IMG/VR virus record: IMGVR_UViG_3300034012_000266
Span: 1 to 41,917 of that record
Reading direction: 5' to 3' (one strand)
Source: a virus
DNA: 41,917 nt
The notes below the pieces were generated by a model. It was not told the origin of the DNA, made no database searches, and was given only the letters and a program-made list of their open reading frames with translations. The position numbers and the translations under genes were made by a program. Positions 20,399 through 27,956 of the stretch are shown here, in pieces (the stretch's first letter is position 1; the number at the start of each line of letters is the position of its first letter).

Positions 20399-21413
20399 CC
20401 TCGACAATGCTCTCCGCACCATCGCACCAGCGATTGGTGTTCGCAGCAGTCACCCCATCCTTGACTGCTGTCTGATCCAAGCCGCAGGCGGCATCATGTC
20501 CGTCACCGGCTTCAACCTGGACCTAGGCATTACCGTCACCGCACCAGCCGTCGTGGAAACCGAAGGCGCTGTGGCATTGCCATATCGGCTCCTAGCTGGC
20601 CTTGTAAGCCGCATGGATGCCGATCAAGCTGTGACGCTGCACGATGGCGGCCTGACGGCTTCCAGCGGCTCCTACGGCCTTGCAGCGCAGGATGCAGCGG
20701 ATTACCCCGCAATGCCTGATGTGGAGGCTCCTAGCGCCGAGCTGGCCCTATCGGCTGGTGTACGCGCCTGCATGACCGCTGCCAGCACTGATGCATCCAA
20801 AGCCCTGCTGCAGGGCATTCACCTCGCCAATGGCCATATGGAGGCCACTGACGGGCATCGCCTTATGCGGTACGCGGTAGACCTGCCTGCTGGTATTGAC
20901 CTCGTCCTACCCGCCAGCACCATGCGGCTGCTGCAGGATCACATCGTCACCATCGCCCATGCCGGTGGTCAAGCTGTCATCACAACCGACGACAACATCA
21001 CCATCTACAGCCGCATCCTTGATGGCGCTTACCCCGACATTACCAAGCTCATCCCCGCAGACTTCAATCACACCATCACCATTGACCGGCATCGGCTTAC
21101 CCGTGCCCTAGAGCGTGTTGCGATCATCGCCGATGCCCACAATTCCATCGTCAAAGTGGAAGCCGTAGGCGGTACTATCGCCATCACCGCTGAAGCTGAT
21201 GCCAACAACGGCAAGGAGCTACTAGCAACCGATGGCACCGCAACCGGCACCTGGGCTTTCAATGTCCACTACCTCCTAGACGGACTCAAGGCTTTCAAAG
21301 GCCATGACGCCGTTACACTGTCAGCCAATGCGGCAACCACCCCCGTGGTACTGACGCCTGCAGGTGTAGATGGTGTAACGTATCTTGTAATGCCCGTGCA
21401 GATTAAGAGCTAG
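20373..21413 (+). CDS. dnaN: DNA polymerase III beta subunit (sliding clamp)
   Basis: Start taken at GTG 20373 (MQFTTCQFDLDNALRTIAPA), 346 residues; a longer frame to 20289 would lie inside DUF3310. Three clamp domains are recognisable, with LYRL-like stretches ALPYRLLAGLVSRM, KALLQGIHLANGHMEATDGHRLMRY, and the domain 2/3 segments SRILDGAYPDITKLIP and WAFNVHYLLDGLKAFKG; the C-terminus YLVMPVQIKS corresponds to the end of DnaN (MPMRL). As no polymerase is seen in the window, the phage clamp probably recruits host Pol III. Confidence 0.9.
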   Translation: MQFTTCQFDLDNALRTIAPAIGVRSSHPILDCCLIQAAGGIMSVTGFNLDLGITVTAPAVVETEGAVALPYRLLAGLVSRMDADQAVTLHDGGLTASSGSYGLAAQDAADYPAMPDVEAPSAELALSAGVRACMTAASTDASKALLQGIHLANGHMEATDGHRLMRYAVDLPAGIDLVLPASTMRLLQDHIVTIAHAGGQAVITTDDNITIYSRILDGAYPDITKLIPADFNHTITIDRHRLTRALERVAIIADAHNSIVKVEAVGGTIAITAEADANNGKELLATDGTATGTWAFNVHYLLDGLKAFKGHDAVTLSANAATTPVVLTPAGVDGVTYLVMPVQIKS

Positions 21414-21422
21414 CATTTATGT

Positions 21423-21770
21423 ATGGCCAGATCTAAAACCAAAGACAAAACCCACTACACTCACGAAGAGCTGTTGTGCATTTGGTCGGATCTGGCCGAG
21501 ATCATTGCTGCTGGCAATAACCAAATCTCTATCCCTAAGCTTATCATTGAAAAATGGGGGGTGTGTCGCCCTACTGCCGACAAGTGGTACGACTGCGCCA
21601 AACAACTGCTGTACCAGACATGGGATAAGTCCACATTGGCTGAAATGAAAGCCAAGCGACTGCAAACCCTTGAGATGACAATTGAGCGCGGAATGCGAAC
21701 CAATCAACTGGGATCAGTTATTGGCGCGGTCAGGCTTCAAGCTGAGATGCTTGGATTGGTTGGCAAGTGA
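21423..21770 (+). CDS. small terminase subunit
   Basis: A 115-residue protein directly before and overlapping the large terminase by 4 bases. The N-terminus is basic (MARSKTKDKTHYTHEE), followed by an HTH-like region (ISIPKLIIEKWGVCRPTADKWYDCAKQLL) and a helical C-terminus (LAEMKAKRLQTLEMTIERGM...VRLQAEMLGLVGK), the usual build of small terminases that recognise the packaging site. The family is inferred mainly from position and fold pattern. Confidence 0.82.
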   Translation: MARSKTKDKTHYTHEELLCIWSDLAEIIAAGNNQISIPKLIIEKWGVCRPTADKWYDCAKQLLYQTWDKSTLAEMKAKRLQTLEMTIERGMRTNQLGSVIGAVRLQAEMLGLVGK

Positions 21771-23113
21771 GTTGTATTGAAGCCGATCTATTAACACGTT
21801 CGGCATTGCAATTAAATGAATCCACAGAGCTGGATTTGGCAGAGCGTCTTGCAACCATCCGCAGCGACCTGCATCCTGGGCAGCTTGCGTTTGTGGATGA
21901 CACTGCTACGCAGATCATTGGCATCAGTGCTGGCTATGGCGCCGGCAAGACCCGTGCATTGTGCGCTAAGGCGGTGATGCTGGCTGCAGCCAATCAAGGC
22001 TTCATTGGTGCGGTGATGGAACCAACCGGCCCGTTGATTCGTGACATCTGGCAAAACGATTTCGAGCAATTTCTAGAGGCGTATGACATTCCCTATACCT
22101 TCCGCGCTAGCCCGTTGCCGGAATACATGCTGCACCTGCCAGGCGGTGACACCAAGATCCTGTGTCGTAGTTTCGAGAATTGGTCACGCATCATCGGCCT
22201 CAACCTTGCGTGGGTATTGGCGGACGAGATCGACACGGTGACACCCAGCATTGCCAACAAGGCATTCCCCAAGATCCTTGGTCGCTTGCGATCTGGCAAT
22301 GTCCGGCAGTTTGGCGCCGCCAGTACACCAGAAGGTTTCCGCTGGATGTGGAACACGTTCGGCAGTGAAGAGGCACAAGGCCGTGAGGATCGCAAGCTCA
22401 TCAAGATGCGGTCTGTAGACAACCCACACCTGCCGCCAGACTTCATCGAGCGGCTGCAGGCCAACTACGACCCGACGATGCTGCGGGCATACCTCGACGG
22501 CGACTTCGTCAACCTTGCCACCGGCACCATCTACGACCGTTTTGATCGCAGCAAGCATGTAACCAGCACGCTGCCCGACATTGACCGCGAGCCGCTCAGG
22601 GTTGGCGTTGACTTTAACGTTGGCAACATGTCCGCCATCATTGCCGTGCGCATGGGCGACAGGTTGCTGGTCATTGATGAAATATCAGGCGCGCATGACA
22701 CCGACGCCATGGCGCAGGAAGTCGTCAGGCGCTATCCGCATCGCCGCATGTACGTTTACCCCGATGCCAGCGGCGGCAACCGCAGCACCAACGCAACCCG
22801 CACTGACATCCAGATCCTTGAGTCCTACGGCATGTCGAACCAATCACCCAAGGCAAACCCGCCCGTTCGTGATCGCATCGCTGCAGTGCAAGCGCTTCTC
22901 GAAAACGGCAAAGGTCAGGTCAGGCTCCAGGTGTCAGAAACTTGCAAGCGGCTCATTGAATGCTTAGAGCTGCAGTGCTACACCGAGAAAGGCGACCCCG
23001 ATAAAGATGCCGGCCATGACCACATGAACGACGCACTGGGCTACCTGATCTGGCGTGAGTTCAACCCGCTGCACGCTGGCGCTGGCCGCAGCACTGGCAT
23101 CAGGCTCTACTAG
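21767..23113 (+). CDS. terL: large terminase subunit (TerL)
   Basis: A 448-residue packaging motor, GTG start overlapping the small terminase stop. ATPase: Walker A ISAGYGAGKT (G60-K61-T62), Walker B AWVLADEID (D153, E154), and the coupling-motif-like FGAASTPEG (183-190). Nuclease: VGVDFNVG (D282), VIDE (about 302-305) and HDHMNDALGY (D418, D422) form the RNase H-type metal site. It threads DNA into the prohead and cuts concatemers. Full length. Confidence 0.95.
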   Translation: MSCIEADLLTRSALQLNESTELDLAERLATIRSDLHPGQLAFVDDTATQIIGISAGYGAGKTRALCAKAVMLAAANQGFIGAVMEPTGPLIRDIWQNDFEQFLEAYDIPYTFRASPLPEYMLHLPGGDTKILCRSFENWSRIIGLNLAWVLADEIDTVTPSIANKAFPKILGRLRSGNVRQFGAASTPEGFRWMWNTFGSEEAQGREDRKLIKMRSVDNPHLPPDFIERLQANYDPTMLRAYLDGDFVNLATGTIYDRFDRSKHVTSTLPDIDREPLRVGVDFNVGNMSAIIAVRMGDRLLVIDEISGAHDTDAMAQEVVRRYPHRRMYVYPDASGGNRSTNATRTDIQILESYGMSNQSPKANPPVRDRIAAVQALLENGKGQVRLQVSETCKRLIECLELQCYTEKGDPDKDAGHDHMNDALGYLIWREFNPLHAGAGRSTGIRLY

Positions 23114-23149
23114 GTGCTACGCTCACAAGGCCCAGCAATTCCATACCAA

Positions 23150-23467
23150 ATGCTGACCGGATCTGAACTGCTCGCTAAAGTCAAGGAACTTGGCGACCTC
23201 AATAAATCTGACCTCGTGCGTGAATGTGGTTACGTCAAAGGCGATAAGCTCTGCTTCACCCAGTTTTATGAAGCGCTGCTTGAAGCCAAAGGTGTTGAAC
23301 TGAGCCCTGCCAAAAAGTTAGGTCGTAAACTCAGCCATAAAGCCAAGGTGCAATTCAACGGCAACTTGATGGTTGGTTCTGCTTATGTCGAACAACTCGG
23401 CTTTAAACCCGGCGCTGAATTTGAAATTAAGCTAGGTCGCAACAGCATTACGCTGACGGCTGCGTAA
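23150..23467 (+). CDS. cyAbrB-type transcriptional regulator
   Basis: ATG 23150 gives 105 residues; GTG 23114, right after the terL stop, would add 12. N-terminal segment LTGSELLAKVKELGDLNKSDLVRECGYVKGDKLCFTQFYEALLEAKG is the cyAbrB-specific domain (LTGxELLxKVKEL...KxxCGY). C-terminal segment KVQFNGNLMVGSAYVEQLGFKPGAEFEIKLGRNSITL is the AbrB-like swapped-hairpin DNA-binding domain. cyAbrB proteins are cyanobacterial regulators of carbon/nitrogen balance and stress genes. A host-derived gene is thus placed between terL and portal on the late transcript. Confidence 0.88.
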   Translation: MLTGSELLAKVKELGDLNKSDLVRECGYVKGDKLCFTQFYEALLEAKGVELSPAKKLGRKLSHKAKVQFNGNLMVGSAYVEQLGFKPGAEFEIKLGRNSITLTAA

Positions 23468-23491
23468 ACTGTTCGCATCGCAGGCGGCCTA

Positions 23492-24937
23492 ATGTACTCC
23501 GGCTTTAACGCATACGACAGGCCGCTTGCACGTCGGCAGGTCACCAAGATCAATGATCCCAATACCTCGTGGTACGCCCAAGAGCCACATTGGATCTTGA
23601 TCGAAGACCTGATGCAGGGCACTTACGGGATGCGCCGCAAGCATCGCCGGTACCTGCCGCAGGAGCCACGTGAGCTTGACGAGTCCTATGACAACCGTCT
23701 AGCACGTAGCGTTTGCCCGCCGTACTATCAGCGCCTTGAGCGGATGCTGGCCGGGATGCTCACCCGTAAGCCGGTGCGGTTGGATGACACCAGCGACACC
23801 ATCCGTGAGCAACTGTTTGACGTAGACCTGCAAGGCAATGACCTCAACGTTTGGACCTATGAAACTGCACGAAAGCTCGTCCGTTATGGCCACATTGGTA
23901 CATTGGTGGATGCACCATCTGATGGGGGTAGACCCTATTGGGTGACGTATACGCCACGGCAAATCCTTGGCTGGCGTACTGAATTACAAGATGGCCAGCA
24001 GCGTCTTACCCAGTTACGGCTACTTGAATCGACCATTGTGCCTGATGGGCAGTATGGCGAGAAGGCAGTGGAGCAAGTCAGGCTGCTAACGCCTGGCGCG
24101 TATGAGCTGCATCAAAAGGATGATCAAGGTGAGTTCCGCGTCATTGACGAAGGCACCACCAGCCTTAGCGAGATCCCATTCTCAGTGGCCTATGCCAACC
24201 GACATGGTTACCTGGAGTCGCGGCCACCGCTGGAGGATATTGCCGAGCTGAACCTGAAGACCTATCAGGTGCAATCAGACCTCGATAATCAACTCCACAT
24301 CAGCGCAGTGCCCATGCTGGCGTTTTACGGGTTCCCGTCTGCTGCCGAAGAGGTATCAGCAGGTCCCGGCGAGGCTATTGCATTTCCTGCTGATGGTCGC
24401 GCTGAGTACATCGAACCCGGCGGCAGCAGCTTCGACTATCAATTCCGCCGCCTAGAGCAACTGGCAGCGCAGATCAATGAACTTGGCCTATCGGCAGTGC
24501 TCGGCCAAAAGCTGAGTGCTGAAACCGCAGAAGCCAAGCGCATTGATCGCAGTCAAGGTGACAGCACGATGATGGTCATTGCGCAAAACGTGCAGGACAT
24601 GATCGACAACTGCCTCCAATACCACGCGCAGTATCTCGGTCAAAACGAAGCTGCTGGTAGCTGTTTGGTGAACCGTGACTTCATTGGCGCACGCCTTGAA
24701 CCACAGGAAATCCAAAGCCTGTTGCAGCTTTACACTGCTGGCACCATCACCCAAGAAACGCTCCTGCAGAACTTGGCTGACGGTGAAGTGCTGGGCGATG
24801 ACTTTAACGTAGAGGAGGAGCTTGAGGCAACGGCCAATGCGGGCATGGATCTACAACCTGCTGGACCTGCTAACGGACTGGATGATTCTGATGATGGAAA
24901 TGATCGAACCGAAACCACCGAGGCAACAGGAGCTTGA
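23492..24937 (+). CDS. portal protein (DUF4055 family)
   Basis: A 481-residue protein after the terminase. Features of DUF4055 portals: YDNRLARSVCPPYYQRLERMLAGMLTRKPV near residue 70, then GHIGTLVDAPSDGGRPYWVTYTPRQILGW, then EDIAELNLKTYQVQSDLDNQLHISAVPMLAFYG and LSAETAEAKRIDRSQGDS. The C-terminal ~70 residues are acidic and low-complexity (DDSDDGNDRTETTEATGA). It forms the dodecameric DNA gate at one capsid vertex and docks TerL. Confidence 0.92.
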   Translation: MYSGFNAYDRPLARRQVTKINDPNTSWYAQEPHWILIEDLMQGTYGMRRKHRRYLPQEPRELDESYDNRLARSVCPPYYQRLERMLAGMLTRKPVRLDDTSDTIREQLFDVDLQGNDLNVWTYETARKLVRYGHIGTLVDAPSDGGRPYWVTYTPRQILGWRTELQDGQQRLTQLRLLESTIVPDGQYGEKAVEQVRLLTPGAYELHQKDDQGEFRVIDEGTTSLSEIPFSVAYANRHGYLESRPPLEDIAELNLKTYQVQSDLDNQLHISAVPMLAFYGFPSAAEEVSAGPGEAIAFPADGRAEYIEPGGSSFDYQFRRLEQLAAQINELGLSAVLGQKLSAETAEAKRIDRSQGDSTMMVIAQNVQDMIDNCLQYHAQYLGQNEAAGSCLVNRDFIGARLEPQEIQSLLQLYTAGTITQETLLQNLADGEVLGDDFNVEEELEATANAGMDLQPAGPANGLDDSDDGNDRTETTEATGA

Positions 24938-25157
24938 CTATCACATCTGCAAATTGCCAGATGAAATCTTGGCCATTGTGCGTGTCACGTGGTATCGAGA
25001 TGGCAAAGCCGATGAGGTAGATGAAGTGGTGCTGCATGAAGATGGGCAAAATGGCTATGACGCTTTTGCAGCACTGGTGCAAACAGCATTAAAGCAATGC
25101 GCTAATGTCAGCATCCGATCTGGGTATGCACCTGAGGATCTTGGCATCTACCAATGA
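24891..25157 (+). CDS. 88-residue protein, unknown (between portal and minor head protein)
   Basis: The real start is one of the clustered ATGs at 24891, 24894 or 24900, inside the 3' end of the portal gene; the open frame continues upstream but would lie in the portal. Reads IEPKPPRQQELDYHICKLPD, then EILAIVRVTWYRDGKADEVDEVVLHEDGQNGYDAFAALVQTALKQ. A beta-hairpin plus helix is suggested. The stop overlaps the next ATG by 4 bases. Function unknown. Confidence 0.68.
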   Translation: MMEMIEPKPPRQQELDYHICKLPDEILAIVRVTWYRDGKADEVDEVVLHEDGQNGYDAFAALVQTALKQCANVSIRSGYAPEDLGIYQ

Positions 25158-26413
25158 GCACTCCTGCCGCGCTATACCGTAACGCGATTGACTTGAACCG
25201 CTATAGCAATAGCGTGGCGCGGCGGATCATCAATGCGTATAACGACATCATCATTGATGCAGTTAATCAACTACGCACGATTGATGACCTAGCGGCACCA
25301 GTTAAAGCGGCACGGTTGCGTGGCATCTTGGCGCAACTTAAGGAGTCGCTTGGCACATGGGCTGGTGATGCAACCGAATTGACCGCAGTGGAGTTGCAAG
25401 GCATTGCGCAGTTGCAGTCTGAGTTTGTGGCAGACCAGTTAGCACGTGCGCTACCTGCTGGTGCTAGGGATGCAGTACGCACTGTGGAGATCAGCCCGCA
25501 ATTTGCTCAAAGCGTGGTCACCACTGACCCCACACAATTCAATGTGGTTGCATTATCGGATGACCTATTTGCAGCAGTGCAAGGCGCACCGCAAACATTC
25601 AGCCTGACCGCTGCCCAAGGCGCCACTATTACACTGCCTAACGGTGAGGTGGTGACCAAGGCGTTTCGTGGCATCGCCGTAGATCAAGCCGAGCGGTTCT
25701 CGCAGGTGGTGCGCCAAGGGCTGCTGACCGGTGAGCCGACACCAGCCATTGCCAAGCGGTTGATCGGCAGCCTTGAGCGCAGCGACGAACGGCTGGTATT
25801 TGGCGAAGCAGCAACTACAAGAGAGCAGCTTCGTGCCGCTGGGATTTTAAGAGACAGGCGTCTTGGCATTAAAAGAATTATTTCTTCTGGCGGCGAACTA
25901 ACGTCAATGGCCGACAACCAAATCATCACGCTTGTCCGCACCAGCATCAACCAAGTAGCAAATACCGCAAGCCAACAGGTATATGAAGCAAATCAAGACA
26001 TCACTAAAAAGTATCGCTATGTGGCAACACTGGACACCCGCACCAGCAGCATTTGTCGTGCATTGGATGGTAAAGAGTTTGAATATGGCAAGGGGCCAAC
26101 ACCACCGCAACACTTCAACTGCCGATCAACGACAGTGCCGGTGATCGATTACGAGGGTTTAGGTTTCACGCCGCCACCACCCGCTAAGCGTGCATCAACG
26201 GGCGGCCAGGTGCCAGCAGATCAAACTTATGGCCAATGGCTAGCCAAACAGCCGAGTGACGTCAAGGCCGAAGCGCTTGGCCCCGGCAAGGTTGCATATT
26301 TCAACCGCCTTGCTGATAAGTACGGCCCAACCAATGCCATCGCCAAGCTGGTGCGTGATGATGGCTCTGAGTTAACCTTAGAACAGCTCCGCAAACGATA
26401 TGGACCTGCCTAG
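25154..26413 (+). CDS. minor head protein (phage Mu F / SPP1 gp7-like)
   Basis: A 419-residue protein with a long helical N-terminal region (about 1-270) and the family signature at about 290-335: YVATLDTRTSSICRALDGKEFEYGKGPTPPQHFNCRSTTVPV, with the conserved Cys and His of head-morphogenesis proteins. In SPP1 and Mu these proteins associate with the portal and are injected or sit inside the head. The C-terminal 60 residues (TYGQWLAKQPSDVKAEALGPGK...LTLEQLRKRYG) are also typical of such proteins. It follows the portal, as expected. Confidence 0.9.
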   Translation: MSTPAALYRNAIDLNRYSNSVARRIINAYNDIIIDAVNQLRTIDDLAAPVKAARLRGILAQLKESLGTWAGDATELTAVELQGIAQLQSEFVADQLARALPAGARDAVRTVEISPQFAQSVVTTDPTQFNVVALSDDLFAAVQGAPQTFSLTAAQGATITLPNGEVVTKAFRGIAVDQAERFSQVVRQGLLTGEPTPAIAKRLIGSLERSDERLVFGEAATTREQLRAAGILRDRRLGIKRIISSGGELTSMADNQIITLVRTSINQVANTASQQVYEANQDITKKYRYVATLDTRTSSICRALDGKEFEYGKGPTPPQHFNCRSTTVPVIDYEGLGFTPPPPAKRASTGGQVPADQTYGQWLAKQPSDVKAEALGPGKVAYFNRLADKYGPTNAIAKLVRDDGSELTLEQLRKRYGPA

Positions 26414-26708
26414 CCTTCGGCATTTCCGCAATACCGGCATCTATAGCGACCCCGTAGAGGCGCTCGTTGGCGAGGCATGGGTGCCAGCGGTTTACACCGA
26501 TAAAGGCTGGGCAACGGCTGATGGCACTAGCCTGTTGACAGGTATTCAGGAATGGCGTCATGCCAAAGAAGATGACGGCAGCCCAAAAGAAAGTGGGCAA
26601 GGTGATGTCGGAGTACAAAGCCGGAACACTCAAAAGCGGCAAGCCAGGTCCCGGCAAGGGGCCAAAGGTCAAAAGCCGGAAACAGGCAATCGCAATTGCC
26701 CTATCTGA
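26400..26708 (+). CDS. 102-residue protein with long out-of-frame overlap to the next gene
   Basis: ATG 26400 overlaps the minor head gene by 14 bases. The first ~58 residues (MDLPSLRHFRNTGIYSDPVE, ALVGEAWVPAVYTDKGWATADGTSLLTGIQEWR) look like real protein and occupy otherwise empty sequence. The remaining ~44 residues share DNA with the gene at 26560 in another frame and are low-complexity basic/polar, so the original protein may have ended near 26575. No family recognised. Confidence 0.55.
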   Translation: MDLPSLRHFRNTGIYSDPVEALVGEAWVPAVYTDKGWATADGTSLLTGIQEWRHAKEDDGSPKESGQGDVGVQSRNTQKRQARSRQGAKGQKPETGNRNCPI

Positions 26709-26745
26709 AGCTGGCAAGTCCCGCAAGCCAAAAGGTAAAAAGTGA
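26560..26745 (+). CDS. DUF6496-like small basic protein
   Basis: 61 residues: MPKKMTAAQKKVGKVMSEYK, then AGTLKSGKPGPGKGPKVKSRKQAIAIALSEAGKSRKPKGKK. The pair MTxAQKKVxKVMxEyKxGTLkSG and VKSRKQAIAIALSEA is the DUF6496 signature found in many phages and bacteria; function unknown. Its TGA shares a base with the next ATG (TGATG). Confidence 0.78.
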   Translation: MPKKMTAAQKKVGKVMSEYKAGTLKSGKPGPGKGPKVKSRKQAIAIALSEAGKSRKPKGKK

Positions 26746-26906
26746 TGCCTAAGAAGCCTGGCCTTTACGCCAACATTGCCGCCAAGCGCAAGCGCATCGC
26801 AGCCGGCAGCAACGAACGCATGGCACGCAAAGGCGAAGCTGGCAGGCCGACTGCTGCTGCATTCAAGGCTGCTGCTAAAACTGCCAAGAAACCCAAAGGG
26901 AAGTGA
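26745..26906 (+). CDS. 53-residue Lys/Ala-rich basic protein, unknown
   Basis: ATG 26745 overlaps the previous TGA; stop TGA 26904-26906. It begins MPKKPGLYANIAAKRKRIAA and ends KAAAKTAKKPKGK, a very basic, helical, histone-like composition. Second of three consecutive basic proteins before the scaffold gene, all coupled by overlaps. It may bind DNA or the inner head surface; this is inferred from charge only. Confidence 0.7.
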   Translation: MPKKPGLYANIAAKRKRIAAGSNERMARKGEAGRPTAAAFKAAAKTAKKPKGK

Positions 26907-27175
26907 TCACCTATCGCGGCGAGCAATTTGAGGGTTACAACAAACCCAAGCGGACGCCTAAGCATCCCAACAAATCGCACGCGGTATTAGCCAAGGAAGG
27001 TGAGACTGTCAAGCTCATCCGCTTTGGCCAGCAGGGCGTATCTGGCTCACCAGCACAAAAAGGAGAATCAGCAGCAGACAAGGCCAGAAGGGCATCATTT
27101 AAAGCACGACACGCCAGCAACATAGCTAAAGGCAAGATGTCGGCTGCCTATTGGGCAAATCGTGAAAAGTGGTAA
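26903..27175 (+). CDS. 90-residue basic phage protein, unknown
   Basis: GTG 26903 overlaps the previous stop (GTGA). The sequence HAVLAKEGETVKLIRFGQQGVSG...ARRASFKARHASNIAKGKMSAAYWANREKW forms a block I recognise from short proteins conserved near structural genes in many unrelated phages, including marine ones. Function not established. Basic, with a C-terminal Trp-rich end. Confidence 0.78.
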   Translation: MITYRGEQFEGYNKPKRTPKHPNKSHAVLAKEGETVKLIRFGQQGVSGSPAQKGESAADKARRASFKARHASNIAKGKMSAAYWANREKW

Positions 27176-27207
27176 CCTATGCATGTACTTAACCCTGCGG
27201 GTTATCC

Positions 27208-27885
27208 ATGTCTGAAGAAAACCAAACCCAAGAGCCTGCGGCTACTGGGATTGACACCGACGCGTTGCAGCGCAGCGTTGAGGCACTTGAACGCAAAAAT
27301 CAAGAGTTGATTGCTGAACTTCGGCAAGCAAAATCCAAGACTTCAAAAGTGCCGGATGGTGTCAATGTCGATGAACTGCTGGAGTTCAAGCGTCGCGCCG
27401 AGCAAGCCGAACTTGAATCCCAAGGAAAATACCAAGAAGCCCGACAGGCTTTGGAGCAACAGTTCCGTGAGGCGACGGCGCAAAAGGACCAGCGCATTGC
27501 AGAACTTGAAATCCGCGTCCGTGAACTAGAGCTGGTCACGCCAGCCGTCACCGCATTGGCGGAAATTGTCCACGACCCCGACTTGGTACTTAAGACCAAG
27601 TTGAGTGCTGAGCAGATCGAACGCGACACTGACGGCACTGTCGTTGTAGTCGATGGCTACCAGCGCACCCCTGTCACTGAATGGGCCAAGACCTTACCGG
27701 CATGGATGCAAAAGCAACCGCGCCCACAGGGTTCTGGTGCACCAACTAGCGGCGCATCAGCCAGTATTCCTGCTGGCATGAAGAACCCATTCAGCCCAGA
27801 TTCATTTAATTTGACTGAGCAATCACGACTGTTTAAGACAGATCGGGATCTGTACGACCGCCTTAAAGCTGCCGCTAGCCGCTAA
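27208..27885 (+). CDS. capsid scaffold protein
   Basis: A 225-residue acidic, helical protein with an extended coiled coil (about 20-110: LQRSVEALERKNQELIAELRQAK...FREATAQKDQRIAELEIRVRELEL) and a Pro/Ser linker (about 170-190), followed by a short basic C-terminus (LFKTDRDLYDRLKAAASR). This build, immediately before the major capsid gene, is that of a scaffold that guides prohead assembly. No protease domain is visible, so scaffold exit rather than cleavage is expected, unless a protease lies elsewhere. Confidence 0.85.
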   Translation: MSEENQTQEPAATGIDTDALQRSVEALERKNQELIAELRQAKSKTSKVPDGVNVDELLEFKRRAEQAELESQGKYQEARQALEQQFREATAQKDQRIAELEIRVRELELVTPAVTALAEIVHDPDLVLKTKLSAEQIERDTDGTVVVVDGYQRTPVTEWAKTLPAWMQKQPRPQGSGAPTSGASASIPAGMKNPFSPDSFNLTEQSRLFKTDRDLYDRLKAAASR

Positions 27886-27956
27886 CATATTGCCAGCCGG
27901 CTGCGCTGGTGATATAGGGCTGCGCCCAAACCGTAAACCATTTCAGGTGATCAATC

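Noticed and set aside
27886-27956. GC-rich gap before the capsid gene as a terminator
   Set aside because: GCCAGCC/GGCTGCGCTGG allows weak pairing only, with no T-run; more likely just leader sequence before a strong ribosome binding site.
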